Shown here: piece after piece, positions 1 through 8,800 of the stretch
Layout: each line of letters opens with the position of its first letter
Position numbering within the stretch: position 1 is the stretch's first letter
Assembly (NCBI GenBank): GCA_947584295.1
Contig: CANPWM010000008.1
Coordinates: 1-52,385 of the forward strand
Reading direction: 5' to 3'
Length of the DNA: 52,385 bases
Source: an uncultured Oscillospiraceae bacterium
GTDB taxonomy: Bacteria; Bacillota; Clostridia; Oscillospirales; Oscillospiraceae
The notes under the pieces: generated by a model
Told to the model about the DNA's origin: nothing
The model's database searches: none
What the model saw: the letters and a program-made list of their open reading frames with translations, nothing else
Position numbers and translations under genes: made by a program

Positions 1-62
1 CGCTGATGCGCTCCGTCGCCCAGCGCCAGGGTCTGCATATCAGCGTGGATATCGTAGACTGA
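1..62 (+). CDS. khpA: C-terminal end of a KhpA-like KH-domain RNA-binding protein (partial)
   Basis: Only the last 19 codons and the TGA stop are inside the window. The peptide ends in QRQGLHISVDIVD, which resembles the end of small KH-domain proteins (KhpA/YlqC) where a final beta strand closes the fold. The identification leans on context: in Firmicutes this gene sits directly before rimM and trmD, as here. A hairpin and a new promoter separate it from rimM. With so little sequence the call is tentative. Confidence 0.5.
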   Translation, partial: LMRSVAQRQGLHISVDIVD

Positions 63-81
63 AAACGCGCAAATCCATCTG

Positions 82-110
82 TGCCGCGGGGCCTCGCCCC
101 GCGGCATTTC
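82..110 (+). terminator. Hairpin after the khpA-like gene
   Basis: An 11-bp perfect GC-rich stem (82-92 with 96-106) closes a 3-nt loop and is followed by TTTC. The T tract is short, so termination may be partial. It lies between the khpA-like stop and the rimM promoter. Confidence 0.6.
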
Positions 111-112
111 AG

Positions 113-142
113 TTGACAGGGGCCAAAAGCCTGTGCTACAAT
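113..142 (+). promoter_or_regulatory. Sigma-A promoter of the rimM-trmD-aminopeptidase operon
   Basis: TTGACA at 113-118 and TACAAT at 137-142 are 18 bp apart, with a TG two bases before the -10 hexamer (extended -10). Predicted start is near 149, about 24 nt before the rimM ATG. Confidence 0.85.
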
Positions 143-172
143 AACCACAAATGACGGCGGGAAGTGAGTTTT

Positions 173-652
173 ATGGAGCTTATTGAGACGGGCAGGATCG
201 TCAACACCCACGGACTGCGGGGCGAGGTGAAGATCGAGCCCTGGGCGGACTCCCCGGAGGCGTTCTGCGCCTTTGAGCGGCTCTTTACAGAGGGCGTGGA
301 ACGGGCCGTGGAGCGTTCCCGGGTACAGAAACGCTTTGTGATCGCCAAGCTCGCCGGGGTGGACACCATCGAGGAGGCGGAGAAGCTCCGCAACCGGGTG
401 GTGTATGTGCCGCGGGAGGACATCGCCCTGGAGGACGGCGGATTTTTGCTCTCCGATCTCATCGGCTGCGCGGCCTTCGACCAGGACGGCGCGGCTCTGG
501 GGAAAGTCACGGATATCCTCACCCCTCCCGGCGGCGAGGTGCTGGAGATCCGGGGGGCGCGGGAGATCTTAGTCCCGCTGAACGACGAGTTTCTCTTAGA
601 GGCGGACGTGGCGGCGGGGCGCGTGACGGTGCGGCTGCTGGAGGGTATGTGA
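173..652 (+). CDS. rimM: Ribosome maturation factor RimM
   Basis: RimM binds the 30S subunit (S19/16S head) and helps late 16S rRNA processing. The N-terminal RimM domain starts with the family-typical RIVNTHGLRGEVKI. A PRC-barrel-like C-terminal domain follows from about residue 90 (GGFLLSDLIG through LTPPGGEVLEI and ILVPL). The protein is 159 aa, normal for the family. I chose ATG 173 because the RimM domain begins almost at once after it; an upstream in-frame GTG at 164 adds only three residues. The stop overlaps the trmD start by one base, so the two are probably translationally coupled. Confidence 0.93.
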   Translation: MELIETGRIVNTHGLRGEVKIEPWADSPEAFCAFERLFTEGVERAVERSRVQKRFVIAKLAGVDTIEEAEKLRNRVVYVPREDIALEDGGFLLSDLIGCAAFDQDGAALGKVTDILTPPGGEVLEIRGAREILVPLNDEFLLEADVAAGRVTVRLLEGM

Positions 653-1428
653 TGCGGTATTGGATCGACATTATGACCCTGTTCCCCGACACCGTGGGGG
701 ATATGATGAACGAGTCCATTCTGGGCCGGGCCCAGGACCGGGGGATCATACGCGTTGAGACGCACCAGATCCGGGACTACACCAAGAACAAGCAGTGCCA
801 AGTGGACGACTACCCCTATGGCGGCGGGCGGGGCTGTGTAATGCAGGCCCAGCCCCTTTACGACTGCTGGCGGTTCATCAACAAGGCCCACCGGCAGCGG
901 GTACACACGGTCTTTCTCTCCCCCTGCGGCAAGACCTTCACCCAGGCGGACGCCAGGCGTCTGGCGGCGGACTACGACAAGCTGATCCTGGTCTGCGGCC
1001 ACTATGAGGGGGTGGATCAGCGGTTTATCGACGCGTGCGTGGACGAGGAGATCAGCCTGGGGGACTTTGTCCTCACCGGCGGGGAGATCCCCGCCATGGC
1101 GGTGGCGGACGCGGTGTGCCGGCTGATCCCCGGGGTACTGCCTGACCCGGAGTGCTTTCAGGAGGAGAGCCACTGGGACGGGCTTTTGGAGTACCCCCAG
1201 TACTCCCGCCCGGAGGTGTGGCAGGGGCGGCAGGTGCCGCCGGTACTGCTCTCCGGCGACCACGCCAAAATAGCCCGCTGGAGGCGCAAGCAGTCTATCC
1301 TCCGCACACGGGCGCGCAGGCCGGATATGTATGAAAAACTGCGTTTTCAGGACACAAAGCAGGAGCGGAAGCTCCTGGCGGAGATCGAAGAAGAATGGGA
1401 GGAAATCAAACATGGATATGAGATATGA
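652..1428 (+). CDS. trmD: tRNA (guanine-N1-)-methyltransferase TrmD
   Basis: TrmD methylates G37 next to the anticodon of tRNAs reading CNN codons, using SAM bound in a deep trefoil knot, and so prevents +1 frameshifting. The start MRYWIDIMTLFPDTV, the VCGHYEGVDQRF segment and the knot motif SLGDFVLTGGEIPAMAV are all family hallmarks. Length is 258 aa, as expected. GGAGGG six bases upstream supports ATG 652 over the in-frame GTG at 649. The last 17 bases overlap the next gene in another frame. rplS, often the next gene in Firmicutes, is not here; an aminopeptidase takes its place. Confidence 0.96.
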   Translation: MRYWIDIMTLFPDTVGDMMNESILGRAQDRGIIRVETHQIRDYTKNKQCQVDDYPYGGGRGCVMQAQPLYDCWRFINKAHRQRVHTVFLSPCGKTFTQADARRLAADYDKLILVCGHYEGVDQRFIDACVDEEISLGDFVLTGGEIPAMAVADAVCRLIPGVLPDPECFQEESHWDGLLEYPQYSRPEVWQGRQVPPVLLSGDHAKIARWRRKQSILRTRARRPDMYEKLRFQDTKQERKLLAEIEEEWEEIKHGYEI

Positions 1429-2644
1429 AAAATACGCGAAGCTTCTGATTTCGGTGGGCATCAACGTCCAGCCGGGGCAGACGCTGGTGATCCGCTGTCC
1501 CGTGGACAAGGCGGCGTTTGCCCGTATGCTGGTAAGCGAGGCCTACAAGGCGGGGGCGCGGGAGGTCATCATGCGCTGGGGCGACCAGTTTATCGCCCGG
1601 GAGACGTATCTGCACGCCGCGGACGAGATCTTTGACACCTACCGCCCCTGGGACGCGGATATGCTGAACACCCTGGCCCGGGAGGACGCGGCGTTTCTCA
1701 GCGTCATCAGCTCCGACCCCGACGGCATGAACGGCGTGGATCACACCCGCATGATGCGGGAGAGCCGGGTCTTTGGCCCCGCCGTGGCGGAGTACCGGGA
1801 GGCCCAGATGGCCGACAGGATCCAGTGGTGCATCGCCGCCCTGCCGGAGAAAAACTGGGCCAAAAAGATGTTCCCCGGCGTCCCCGAGGACGAGGCCATG
1901 GAGAAGCTCGCCGAGGCCATCTTCTCCACCATGCGCATCACCGCCGATAACGACCCGGCGGAGGCGTGGCGGCGGCACAACGAAAACTTCAGCTCCCGCA
2001 CCGCGAAGCTGAACGCGCTGGATCTTAAATCCCTGCGGTATACCAATTCCCTGGGTACCGACCTGACCATCGAGCTGCCCGAGGGCCACTACTGGGAGGG
2101 CGGCAGCTCCAAAAGCGCCCGGGGCGTGGTGTTCTTCCCCAATATGCCCACGGAGGAGATCTTCACCGCCCCTAAACGCGACGGCGTCAACGGGCGGGTG
2201 GTGTCCACCAAGCCCTTTTTGACCGGCGGCGAGATCATCGACAAATTCGCCTTTACCATTGAAAACGGCAGGATCGTCAAGGTGGAGACAGACGACCCCA
2301 AGCACCGCAAAATGCTGGAGGACGAGATAAGCGTGGACGAGGGGGCGCGGTATCTGGGCGAGGTGGCCCTGGTACCCTATGACTCCCCCATCTCTAACAT
2401 GGACGCCCTCTTTTACGACACCCTCTTTGACGAGAACGCCAGCTGCCACCTGGCCTTCGGCGCCAGCTACCCCACCATCAGGGGCGGCGCGGATATGACC
2501 GAGGCCCAGCGCCTGGAGGCGGGCCTCAATCAGTCCATCACCCATGAGGACTTCATGGTGGGTTCCGCCGACCTGAACATCACCGGCGTCACCCACGACG
2601 GACGGGAGATCCCCGTGTTCGTCAACGGAAATTTCGCGTTCTGA
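1412..2644 (+). CDS. Aminopeptidase, M29 family (AmpS / aminopeptidase T type)
   Basis: M29 enzymes are cytosolic two-metal exopeptidases that release N-terminal residues from peptides. The 410-aa product starts MDMRYEKYAKLLISVG followed by VQPGQTLVIRC, typical of this family. Further family blocks are GHYWEGG and NMPTEEIFTAP in the middle and HLAFGASYP and THEDFMVGSADLNITG near the end, where metal ligands lie. I chose ATG 1412, which has GGGAGG nine bases upstream; a longer reading from 1331 only runs inside trmD. It overlaps trmD by 17 bases and so belongs to the same operon. A bidirectional terminator follows at 2756. Confidence 0.92.
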   Translation: MDMRYEKYAKLLISVGINVQPGQTLVIRCPVDKAAFARMLVSEAYKAGAREVIMRWGDQFIARETYLHAADEIFDTYRPWDADMLNTLAREDAAFLSVISSDPDGMNGVDHTRMMRESRVFGPAVAEYREAQMADRIQWCIAALPEKNWAKKMFPGVPEDEAMEKLAEAIFSTMRITADNDPAEAWRRHNENFSSRTAKLNALDLKSLRYTNSLGTDLTIELPEGHYWEGGSSKSARGVVFFPNMPTEEIFTAPKRDGVNGRVVSTKPFLTGGEIIDKFAFTIENGRIVKVETDDPKHRKMLEDEISVDEGARYLGEVALVPYDSPISNMDALFYDTLFDENASCHLAFGASYPTIRGGADMTEAQRLEAGLNQSITHEDFMVGSADLNITGVTHDGREIPVFVNGNFAF

Positions 2645-2671
2645 GTGTGCGCGAAGCTTCTGTTTAAGCGC

Positions 2672-2700
2672 ATTATACTATAAAGCGAAGTAACTGTCAA
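2672..2700 (-). promoter_or_regulatory. Consensus sigma-A promoter pointing back into the aminopeptidase gene
   Basis: Read on the minus strand, TTGACA (2700-2695) and TATAAT (2677-2672) are exactly 17 bp apart. Transcription would start near 2665 and enter the aminopeptidase gene antisense, only about 20 bases after its stop. No minus-strand gene lies downstream. A 15-bp palindrome (ATGCAA-AAA-TTGCAT, 2717-2731) sits just upstream and could be an operator. See findings. Confidence 0.6.
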
Positions 2701-2755
2701 GTAATATTTTCTATTTATGCAAAAATTGCATCAATAAATTTTTTCTCCGCGCAAG

Positions 2756-2792
2756 AAAGCCCCCGGAACGGCTGTGCCGTTCCGGGGGCTTT
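2756..2792. terminator. Bidirectional terminator between the aminopeptidase and XRE genes
   Basis: A 17-bp perfect stem (2756-2772 with 2776-2792) has a TGT loop; the arms begin AAAGC and end GCTTT, giving a T tract in both directions. It serves the plus-strand aminopeptidase and the convergent minus-strand XRE gene. Confidence 0.85.
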
Positions 2793-2834
2793 TCCCGGCG
2801 AAAAAGGGGACGTGAAAACCCGCCTTTTAGGGGG

Positions 2835-3065
2835 TCAGCGCGCCTCCCCCGCCGGGGGCCTGTACTCCATGAGGTCGCCCACGGAGACGTGGAGGTAGGT
2901 GCAGAGCTTGCAGAGGAAGCGGGCGTCCAGGAGCCGGAAATCGCCGCGGCAATAGCGGCGGAAGGCGGCGGGCGAGATGGACAGGTCTTTGCAGAGCCTG
3001 TCCCCGGAGACACCCCGTTCCGCCAGCAGCGCCGGGATTTTGACGTGAAGCTCACCGTAGTTCAT
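2835..3065 (-). CDS. Small XRE-family (Cro/CI-type) helix-turn-helix regulator
   Basis: A 76-aa protein that is almost only an HTH domain: KIPALLAERGVSGDRLCKD, then ISPAAFRRYCRGDFRLLDA (recognition helix region) and LCTYLHVSVGDLMEY. This layout matches stand-alone Cro/CI-type repressors in which helices 2-3 contact the operator. AAAGGAG lies eight bases before ATG 3065. It is divergent from a second XRE gene at 3599, and both carry a similar GACATAT-GTC motif upstream (3128-3140 here), suggesting related or shared regulation. Targets are unknown. Confidence 0.8.
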   Translation of the reverse strand: MNYGELHVKIPALLAERGVSGDRLCKDLSISPAAFRRYCRGDFRLLDARFLCKLCTYLHVSVGDLMEYRPPAGEAR

Positions 3066-3127
3066 GTTGATCGCTCCTTTGGGGGGGGATTTGTCTATTC
3101 AGTATGCCATATTTTTCATAAGGGCGC

Positions 3128-3140
3128 GGACTATATGTCG
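3128..3140 (-). promoter_or_regulatory. Candidate operator upstream of the minus-strand XRE gene
   Basis: On the minus strand the motif reads CGACATATAGTCC, which differs at two of 13 positions from GGACATATCGTCC (3533-3545) before the second XRE gene. It lies 63 bases before the XRE start. Function is inferred only from this match and position. Confidence 0.4.
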
Positions 3141-3178
3141 TCTTTCGCACACAATGGGGGAAATTTTTTGAGGGCGGT

Positions 3179-3494
3179 GTAGGGGTCGCTCTCCCGGGCG
3201 ACCCGTCCGGCGATGATGGACAGCCCGGTGGTTGACCGGGACGGGCCGCCGGGGACGGCGGCCCCTACGAAAGCGTAAGAATGAACCTTTGCGAAATTCG
3301 ATGGCGCCACGGGCCGCCAAGAGAGGCGGCCCCTACAAGCCCTGATGAAAGATTTTGCAAAAATAACGCATAAATTTCCCTTAAAAACCGCCCGCCGAAT
3401 TACCGAAAAGCTTCCCCGTAAGTTGTAGGGGCCGCCTCTCTTGGCGGCCCGCAATCCAAATAAGCGGCACAGCCGCAACCTTTTGGGGGCGGGG
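3179..3494. repeat. Palindromic repeat cluster 1a (REP-like)
   Basis: Five short palindromes lie between the two XRE genes: type D (GTAGGGGTCGC...GCGACCCGTCC) at 3179-3208, type F (core GGGCCGCCGGGGACGGC) at 3224-3268, type A (GGGCCGCC AAGAGA GGCGGCCCC) at 3310-3338 and inverted at 3423-3451, and type G (GCGGCACAGCCGC + CAACCTTTTGGGGG) at 3461-3494. Between the two type A copies is a spacer of about 55 bp (3340-3389) that recurs almost unchanged at 3955-4005. The rest of 3066-3530 holds no convincing gene. Confidence 0.85.
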
Positions 3495-3530
3495 CGATAA
3501 TTCGGGCATACGATTATCCCATAGACATTT

Positions 3531-3547
3531 TAGGACATATCGTCCTA
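3531..3547. promoter_or_regulatory. Palindromic operator upstream of the plus-strand XRE gene
   Basis: TAGGAC and GTCCTA are 6-bp perfect inverted arms around a 5-base centre ATATC. The site ends 51 bases before the XRE start. A TTGTCA (3549-3554) and a TATATT (3576-3581) follow with 21-bp spacing, too long for a good sigma-A promoter, so the exact promoter is unclear. Autoregulation is likely for small XRE genes but unproven here. Confidence 0.5.
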
Positions 3548-3598
3548 TTTGTCAACAGGAACAAGCGCATTGGTGTATATTTTTCTTGGTGATGAAAA

Positions 3599-3811
3599 AT
3601 GCGTTTGCGGATTCGGGATTTGCGGGAAGACGCGGATCTGACACAACAGCAGGTTGCTGAAATCCTTATGTGTGACCAGTCCTTATACTCGAAATATGAG
3701 CGCGGCGAGAGACAGTTGCCCCTGGCGGCGGCTGTTCAACTGGCGGTGTTCTACAAGACGAGCATGGATTATCTTGTTGGATTGACCGACGACCCCACGC
3801 CATCGAAATAA
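3599..3811 (+). CDS. Small XRE-family helix-turn-helix regulator
   Basis: A 70-aa stand-alone HTH_3-type protein. RIRDLREDADLTQQQVAEIL gives helices 1-2, MCDQSLYSKYERGERQLP the recognition helix and the conserved YSxYERGxRxP turn, and FYKTSMDYLVGLTDDP the usual C-terminal end. It should bind DNA as a dimer. ATG 3599 has only a weak ribosome site (GGTGA six bases upstream). The gene sits between two blocks of palindromic repeats and has its own palindrome at 3531-3547. No neighbour reveals a target. Confidence 0.85.
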   Translation: MRLRIRDLREDADLTQQQVAEILMCDQSLYSKYERGERQLPLAAAVQLAVFYKTSMDYLVGLTDDPTPSK

Positions 3812-3830
3812 ATAACAATATCGACATACG

Positions 3831-4187
3831 CGGGCGGGTTTGGAACCCGCCCCTACTGACATTTTTTGAAGATTCCCAAAATTTTGATACATTGGCGCGT
3901 TATACGCAATGCGCTGGAAATTCGGCGGGCCGCCAAGAGAGGCGGCCCCTACAAGCTCTGATGAAAGATTTTGCAAAAATAACGCATAAATTTCCCTTAA
4001 AAACCGTAGGGGCGGGTTCAAAACCCGCCCGAAATGGGAATACGCGGCGGAGCCGCAACCTTTTTGGGGGGCGGATTGCCGGAAATTCGATGATGCCATG
4101 GGCCGCCGTGGGCGGCGGCCCGTACGGCGTTAAAGGGAAGATTGATGGAAATTCGGCGGGCCGCCTGGAGAGGCGGCCCCTACAAGC
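3831..4187. repeat. Palindromic repeat cluster 1b (REP-like)
   Basis: In order: type E (CGGGCGGGTTTGGAACCCGC, inverted) 3831-3856; type A 3925-3954; a conserved spacer 3955-4005; type E 4006-4030; type G 4041-4064; type B (GGGCCGCCGTGGGCGGCGGC) 4100-4129; type A 4155-4185. The last type A is followed by the same ACAAGCTCTGATGAAAGATT spacer start, which then runs into the pgi terminator. No gene is visible in 3812-4253. Confidence 0.85.
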
Positions 4188-4207
4188 TCTGATGAAAGAT
4201 TTTGCAA

Positions 4208-4241
4208 AAACACGCCGCCGGGGTGGACCGGCGGCGTGTTT
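4208..4241 (-). terminator. Terminator of the glycogen/pgi operon
   Basis: A 14-bp perfect stem (4208-4221 with 4228-4241) with a 6-base loop; on the minus strand it ends in a T run. It lies 13 bases beyond the pgi stop and closes the 13-kb minus-strand operon. Confidence 0.85.
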
Positions 4242-4253
4242 CTTTTTTTCGCT

Positions 4254-5825
4254 TTATTTCTTAGAGAATTTGGTCATGGTCACGTCCTCGTCGTCGTAGG
4301 CGGCGGTGAGGGCGGGGTCATTGGCGCACAGGTGGAGCATCAGGCGGAACACGTCCTGGGGGTCGGCATTGAGGGCGGCGGCGATCTCCGGGGCGGTCAT
4401 GGCCCTGCCGGTGGTGAGCAGAAGCTCACGGGCGCGGTTTTTCAGCTCGATGAGGACGCCGGCGCACTTCTTGCCGTACTCCACGGCGGGCTGGTGGTAG
4501 GCGTTGATATTGATGAGCTGGGCGTAGATGCCCACGGCCCGCTCCCAGATGGCGATGAGCTGGCCCACGTTGTAGGCGGAGACGCAGGGGACGGTGACGG
4601 TCATGGTCTTTTTGCCGTGGTCCTCCAAATTCTTCTTGGTGCCCAGCATGAAGGCGTTCAGATAGTCGCCGGAGGTGGAGTCCTCGCCCACGCAGACGGA
4701 CTCGCCGGCGCGGTCCTTGAGGACCTGGACGAAGATGACGAAGATGTTGGAGGGGCCGCCCACCAGCTGCTGGACGTAGCTGTGCTGGTCGGAGGTGCCC
4801 TTATTGCCCATGACGGCAAGGCCCTGGTTGACCTTCTGGCCGTCCAGGTCAAGCTCCTTGCCCAGGGACTCCATCACCAGCTGCTGGAGGTATTTGGCCA
4901 GGAGGTCCAGGCTGTCCTTATAGGGGAGCACCACCTGGGTGACGCCGCCCTTGCCGCCGGACATTCTGTACCAGGCCAGGGCCATGATGGCGGCGGGGTT
5001 CTCCAGCATATTGGGCTCCCGACCCAGCTCGTCGCAGTCCGCGGCGCCCTGGAGGAAGCTGTCGATGTCGATGCCCTGGAGGGCCAGGGGCAGGAGGCCC
5101 ACGGCGGACATGACGGAGGTGCGGCCGCCCACCCAGTCCCACATGGGGAAGCGGGCGATCCAGCCCTCGGAGACGGCCACCTTGTCCAGCTTGGAGTCCA
5201 CGCCCGTGACGGTGACGGCGTGTTTGGCGAAGCTCAGGCCGTGCTTTTCATAGAAGGCCTTGGCCTCCACCATGCAGTTGCGGGTCTCGATGGTGCCGCC
5301 GGACTTGGAGATGATGACGGTGAGGGTCTCGTCCAGCTTGGACTCCACGGCGCGGAAGATCTCGTCCATACCGGCGGGGTCGGTGTTGTCCAGGAAGTAG
5401 AGCTTCATCTTATCCTCCGGGGTACCCAGGGCCTTGGAGACGAAAAGCGGCCCCAGGGAGCTGCCGCCGATGCCGCCCACCATGACGTTGACGAATTTGC
5501 CGCCCTTCTCGCCGGTGATCTTTCCGGCGTGGACGTCGGCGGCGAAGGCCTTGACGGCGGCCAGGGTGTCGGTGATCTCCTTCTGCAAGGCGGGCGTGGG
5601 GGCCAGCTTGGGGGCGCGCAGCCAGTAATGGCCCACCATGCGCTCCTCGTCCGGGTTGGCGATAGCGCCGGCCTCCAGCTCACGCATGGCCTTCTGGGCG
5701 GTGTTCATCTTCTTCTCCATGGAGAAGATATACTCCGGGTCCATATCCATGCCGCCCCACTCCATCATCAGCTTTGTCTTGGGGGAATAGAGAACGGTGT
5801 TGGCGTACATTGTCCAGTCATCCAT
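4254..5825 (-). CDS. pgi: Glucose-6-phosphate isomerase
   Basis: Interconverts glucose 6-phosphate and fructose 6-phosphate, linking glycogen turnover to glycolysis. The SIS-type sugar-phosphate region is clear: GGIGGSSLGPLFVSKAL, YFLDNTDPAGMDEIF and ISKSGGTIETRN form the phosphate-binding loops, and GTSDQHSYVQQL carries the conserved active-site His. At 523 aa it is longer than the roughly 450-aa Bacillus enzyme. It is last in the glycogen operon, seven bases after the GH13/GH77 gene, and is followed by a strong terminator. The position fits its role: phosphorylase yields glucose 1-phosphate and, after a phosphoglucomutase not present here, Pgi feeds glycolysis. Confidence 0.95.
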   Translation of the reverse strand: MDDWTMYANTVLYSPKTKLMMEWGGMDMDPEYIFSMEKKMNTAQKAMRELEAGAIANPDEERMVGHYWLRAPKLAPTPALQKEITDTLAAVKAFAADVHAGKITGEKGGKFVNVMVGGIGGSSLGPLFVSKALGTPEDKMKLYFLDNTDPAGMDEIFRAVESKLDETLTVIISKSGGTIETRNCMVEAKAFYEKHGLSFAKHAVTVTGVDSKLDKVAVSEGWIARFPMWDWVGGRTSVMSAVGLLPLALQGIDIDSFLQGAADCDELGREPNMLENPAAIMALAWYRMSGGKGGVTQVVLPYKDSLDLLAKYLQQLVMESLGKELDLDGQKVNQGLAVMGNKGTSDQHSYVQQLVGGPSNIFVIFVQVLKDRAGESVCVGEDSTSGDYLNAFMLGTKKNLEDHGKKTMTVTVPCVSAYNVGQLIAIWERAVGIYAQLININAYHQPAVEYGKKCAGVLIELKNRARELLLTTGRAMTAPEIAAALNADPQDVFRLMLHLCANDPALTAAYDDEDVTMTKFSKK

Positions 5826-5832
5826 AGGGTAG

Positions 5833-8800
5833 TCAGCTCCTTTGTGAATTGATAGTTAAGCTCAAAAGGCGCTCCGGGGCGTCTTTAAAGTTCTGGGTTT
5901 TGGCCTGCCACGTCCAGTTTTTCGACGTGGTGCCGGGGGTGTTCATGCGGGCCTCGTTCCCCTGCTCCAGCACGTCCTGGAGCTGGAGGATCACCACCCC
6001 GGCGGAGGAGGCGAACAGGCGCTCCTTCATTCTCCGGGCGGCCTCCGCGGGGTCAAGCTCCGGGTAGGCATGGGCGGCGTAACCGGCCAGCGTCTCGTTG
6101 TCGTGGGTGCCGGAATAGCCGATCTTGTCCTTGGCCGGGTAATAACCATAGAGGGGGCCGCCGTTCTGGTACTGCATGATGTCGGTACCCAAAAAGCCGC
6201 AGCGGCTCAGCAGCGCCCTGATGGCCGGGGTGATGGCGCCCAGATCCTCCGCCACGAAGGGCAGGGGGCCGAATTTTTCGTAGGCGGTTTTAAAGAGCGT
6301 AAGGCCCGGGCCGAAGATCCAGTGGCCGTCGGCGGGGGTCTTCCCCGCGGGAATGGCCCAGGCGGACTCGAAGCCCATGAAGTGGTCAAGGCGGGTGTAG
6401 TCGTAGAGATCCAGCATCCGGGCAAACCGGCGCATCCACCAGTCATAGCCGCTGCCGCGCATCACGTCCCAGTTGTAGAGGGGGTTGCCCCAGGCCTGGC
6501 CGTCGTCGTTCCAGGCGGGCGGCACACCGGCGATGAGGGTGGCATCGCCCTGGGCGTCCACGGTGAACTGCTCAGGCTCGGCCCACACGTCGGCGGAGTC
6601 GGCGGAGACGTACATGGGAACGTCGCCGATGATGGAGATCCCCTTTTCGTTTGCGTAGGCCCGCAGCTCCCGCCAGGCCAGCTCGAAGCGGTACTGGCAG
6701 AATTTTTGGAATTCCGCCTCCCGGGCCAGGGCCTCGTCCTCTAAAAGCGCCGGGGAATAGCGGCGGTATTTCTCCGGCCAGGCGGCGTGATGGCCGCTGG
6801 AGATGATCTTTTTGATGGCGGCGAAGGCGGCGTAGGGATCCAGCCACCGGGCGTTCTCCTGGGTGAACCGCCGATAGGCCGCGTCGGGGCTGAATTCGTC
6901 GAAGGCGGCCCGCAGCTCCGCCTCGCTCTCCGGCAGCAGGGCGATGTTCCCGGCAAAGGCCGACGCCCCGGCGTAGGGGGAGCCGTGCAAATCCGTGGGG
7001 CCCAGGGGGAGGATCTGCCAGTATTTCTGACCGGCGTCGGCCAGGAAATCCACAAATTTTCTGGCGCAGGGGCCGATGTTCCCCGGCCCCTTGGCGTTGG
7101 GCAGGCTGGTGATATGGGCCAGCACCCCCGCGCCACGGGCCAGGGGGCGGCCCAGGCGCTCTTTTTTGTGGAAGTGGAAGATGGCGGAGCCAAGAGACCA
7201 GAGGGTGACGTTGACCCTGCCCTCGCGGATCTCGTACCGCGCGCCGCCCAGGATATCGGTGACGTCCTCGCCCCGTAGGTCGATGGAGGCCTCCCGGGTC
7301 TCGCCGCCCCGGTTGATAAGGACGGCGATGCCCTCGTCCGCCCAGCACCGATACCAGCCGATAACGTCGTCGCCGAAGGCGAAGGGTTCAAAGGAGGCGT
7401 CGGGCAGCTCGGGGAAGGCGCGGCGGAGGTTGATGGCGTTGCGGTAGATGGTGTAGCAGTCCTTGTCCTCATGCCCCCAGGGGAAGGGGGCGCGGCAGAA
7501 GGGGTCGGGGTAGCCCTCCATGCCCGCCTCGTCGCCGTAATAGACGCAGGGGACGCCGGGGAGGGTCATTTGCATCAGCGCCAACAGCCACAGCCTGCCC
7601 TTGGCAAGCCCCCGCTGCTGGTCGGAAAGGCGGTAGTGGAATTTCTGCTCCTCGTTTAAGGTATCGGGGTGGGGCGCGCCGCCCAGGGCCGTAAAAACAC
7701 GGGCCCGGTCGTGGCTGCCCATCAGGTTGAAGTTGGCGCTGAAGTTCTCCGGGGGGTAATTTTCCTGAATGGAGAGCATGGTCTCCAGCACGTTCTGGGC
7801 GGAGTTGGAGCCCAGGAGGTAGTAGAGTATGGCGTCCCGGAAGGGGTAGTTCATGACGCAGTCCAGCTCGCTGCCCAGGAAATAGCGGCGGCGCTCGCCG
7901 TAGCTTATCTTGTTGGAGGCGTCCTCCCAGACCTCGCCCATCAGGAGGCCCTGGCTGCCCTTTTCGGCCACCACGGCGGCCTTGATGCCCTCGATGAAGT
8001 CGTCGGGCAGCTCGTCGGCCACGTCCAGCCGCCAGCCCTTGGCCCCGGCCCGCAGCCAGTGGCGCACCACGGAGTCCTCATCGCCGCAGATGTAGCGGCG
8101 GTAGTCGGGGTTGCGCTCCTCCACGTCGGGGAGGTCGTCCACGCCCCACCAGCACTCGTAGCTGTGGGGGAAGTCGTAGAATCTGAACCAGTCGAAATAT
8201 CTGGAATCCGGGCCCTGGCAGGCGCCGGGGCCGGGGTAGTTTCCGAATTTGTTGAAGTATTTGCTGTCACAGCCGGTGTGGTTGAACACGCCGTCCAAAA
8301 TGATGGAGATGCCGTGCCGTTCGGCCTCTTGGCAGAGGGCCTTGAAGCTCTCCTCGTCCCCCAGCATCCCGTCGATCTTCCGATAGTCGCCGGTGTCGTA
8401 GCGGTGGTTGCTGACGGCCTCGAAGATGGGGTTGAGGTAGAGGGCGGTGACGCCCAGGCCCTGGAGATAGTCCAGCTTCTCCCTGATGCCGGAGAGGGTG
8501 CCGCCGTAAAATTCCCAGGTCTTGATCCGGCCGTCGCCCATGCGCTGATAGCGGACGGGGGTGTTCCAGTCCTCCACCATGGCCTTGGGGGTGCCGCGGC
8601 GCTTTTGGGAGAGGGTCTTTTCCGCCAGCTCACGCCAGTCGCTCCCCCGGTAAAAGCGGTCGGGGAAGATCTGGTAGCAGATGGCGTTTTTGTACCATTC
8701 CGGCGTTTTCCGGGGGACATAGGCCGTGACCTGATACTCCGGGCAGTCGCCGCCGTAGATCTCGCCGACGCCGCCCACCTTCCCCCGTTGGGGGCCGTAC

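Noticed and set aside
1331..1411. 27-residue N-terminal extension of the aminopeptidase
   Set aside because: It lies inside trmD, has no ribosome site, and the M29 family begins at the MDMRYEKYAK start.
3892..4299. Open frame through palindromic repeats with GRQERRPLQALMKDFAK-type peptide
   Set aside because: The peptide is the translation of type A palindromes and their spacer. The same words appear wherever the repeats occur, in several frames. There is no ribosome site and no domain.
4236..5852. Long plus-strand frame opposite pgi (538 codons)
   Set aside because: It is the antisense shadow of a clear Pgi, rich in Gly, Ala, His and Val as expected for the complement of high-GC coding sequence. 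The same applies to plus-strand frames opposite the glg genes, hflX and others.
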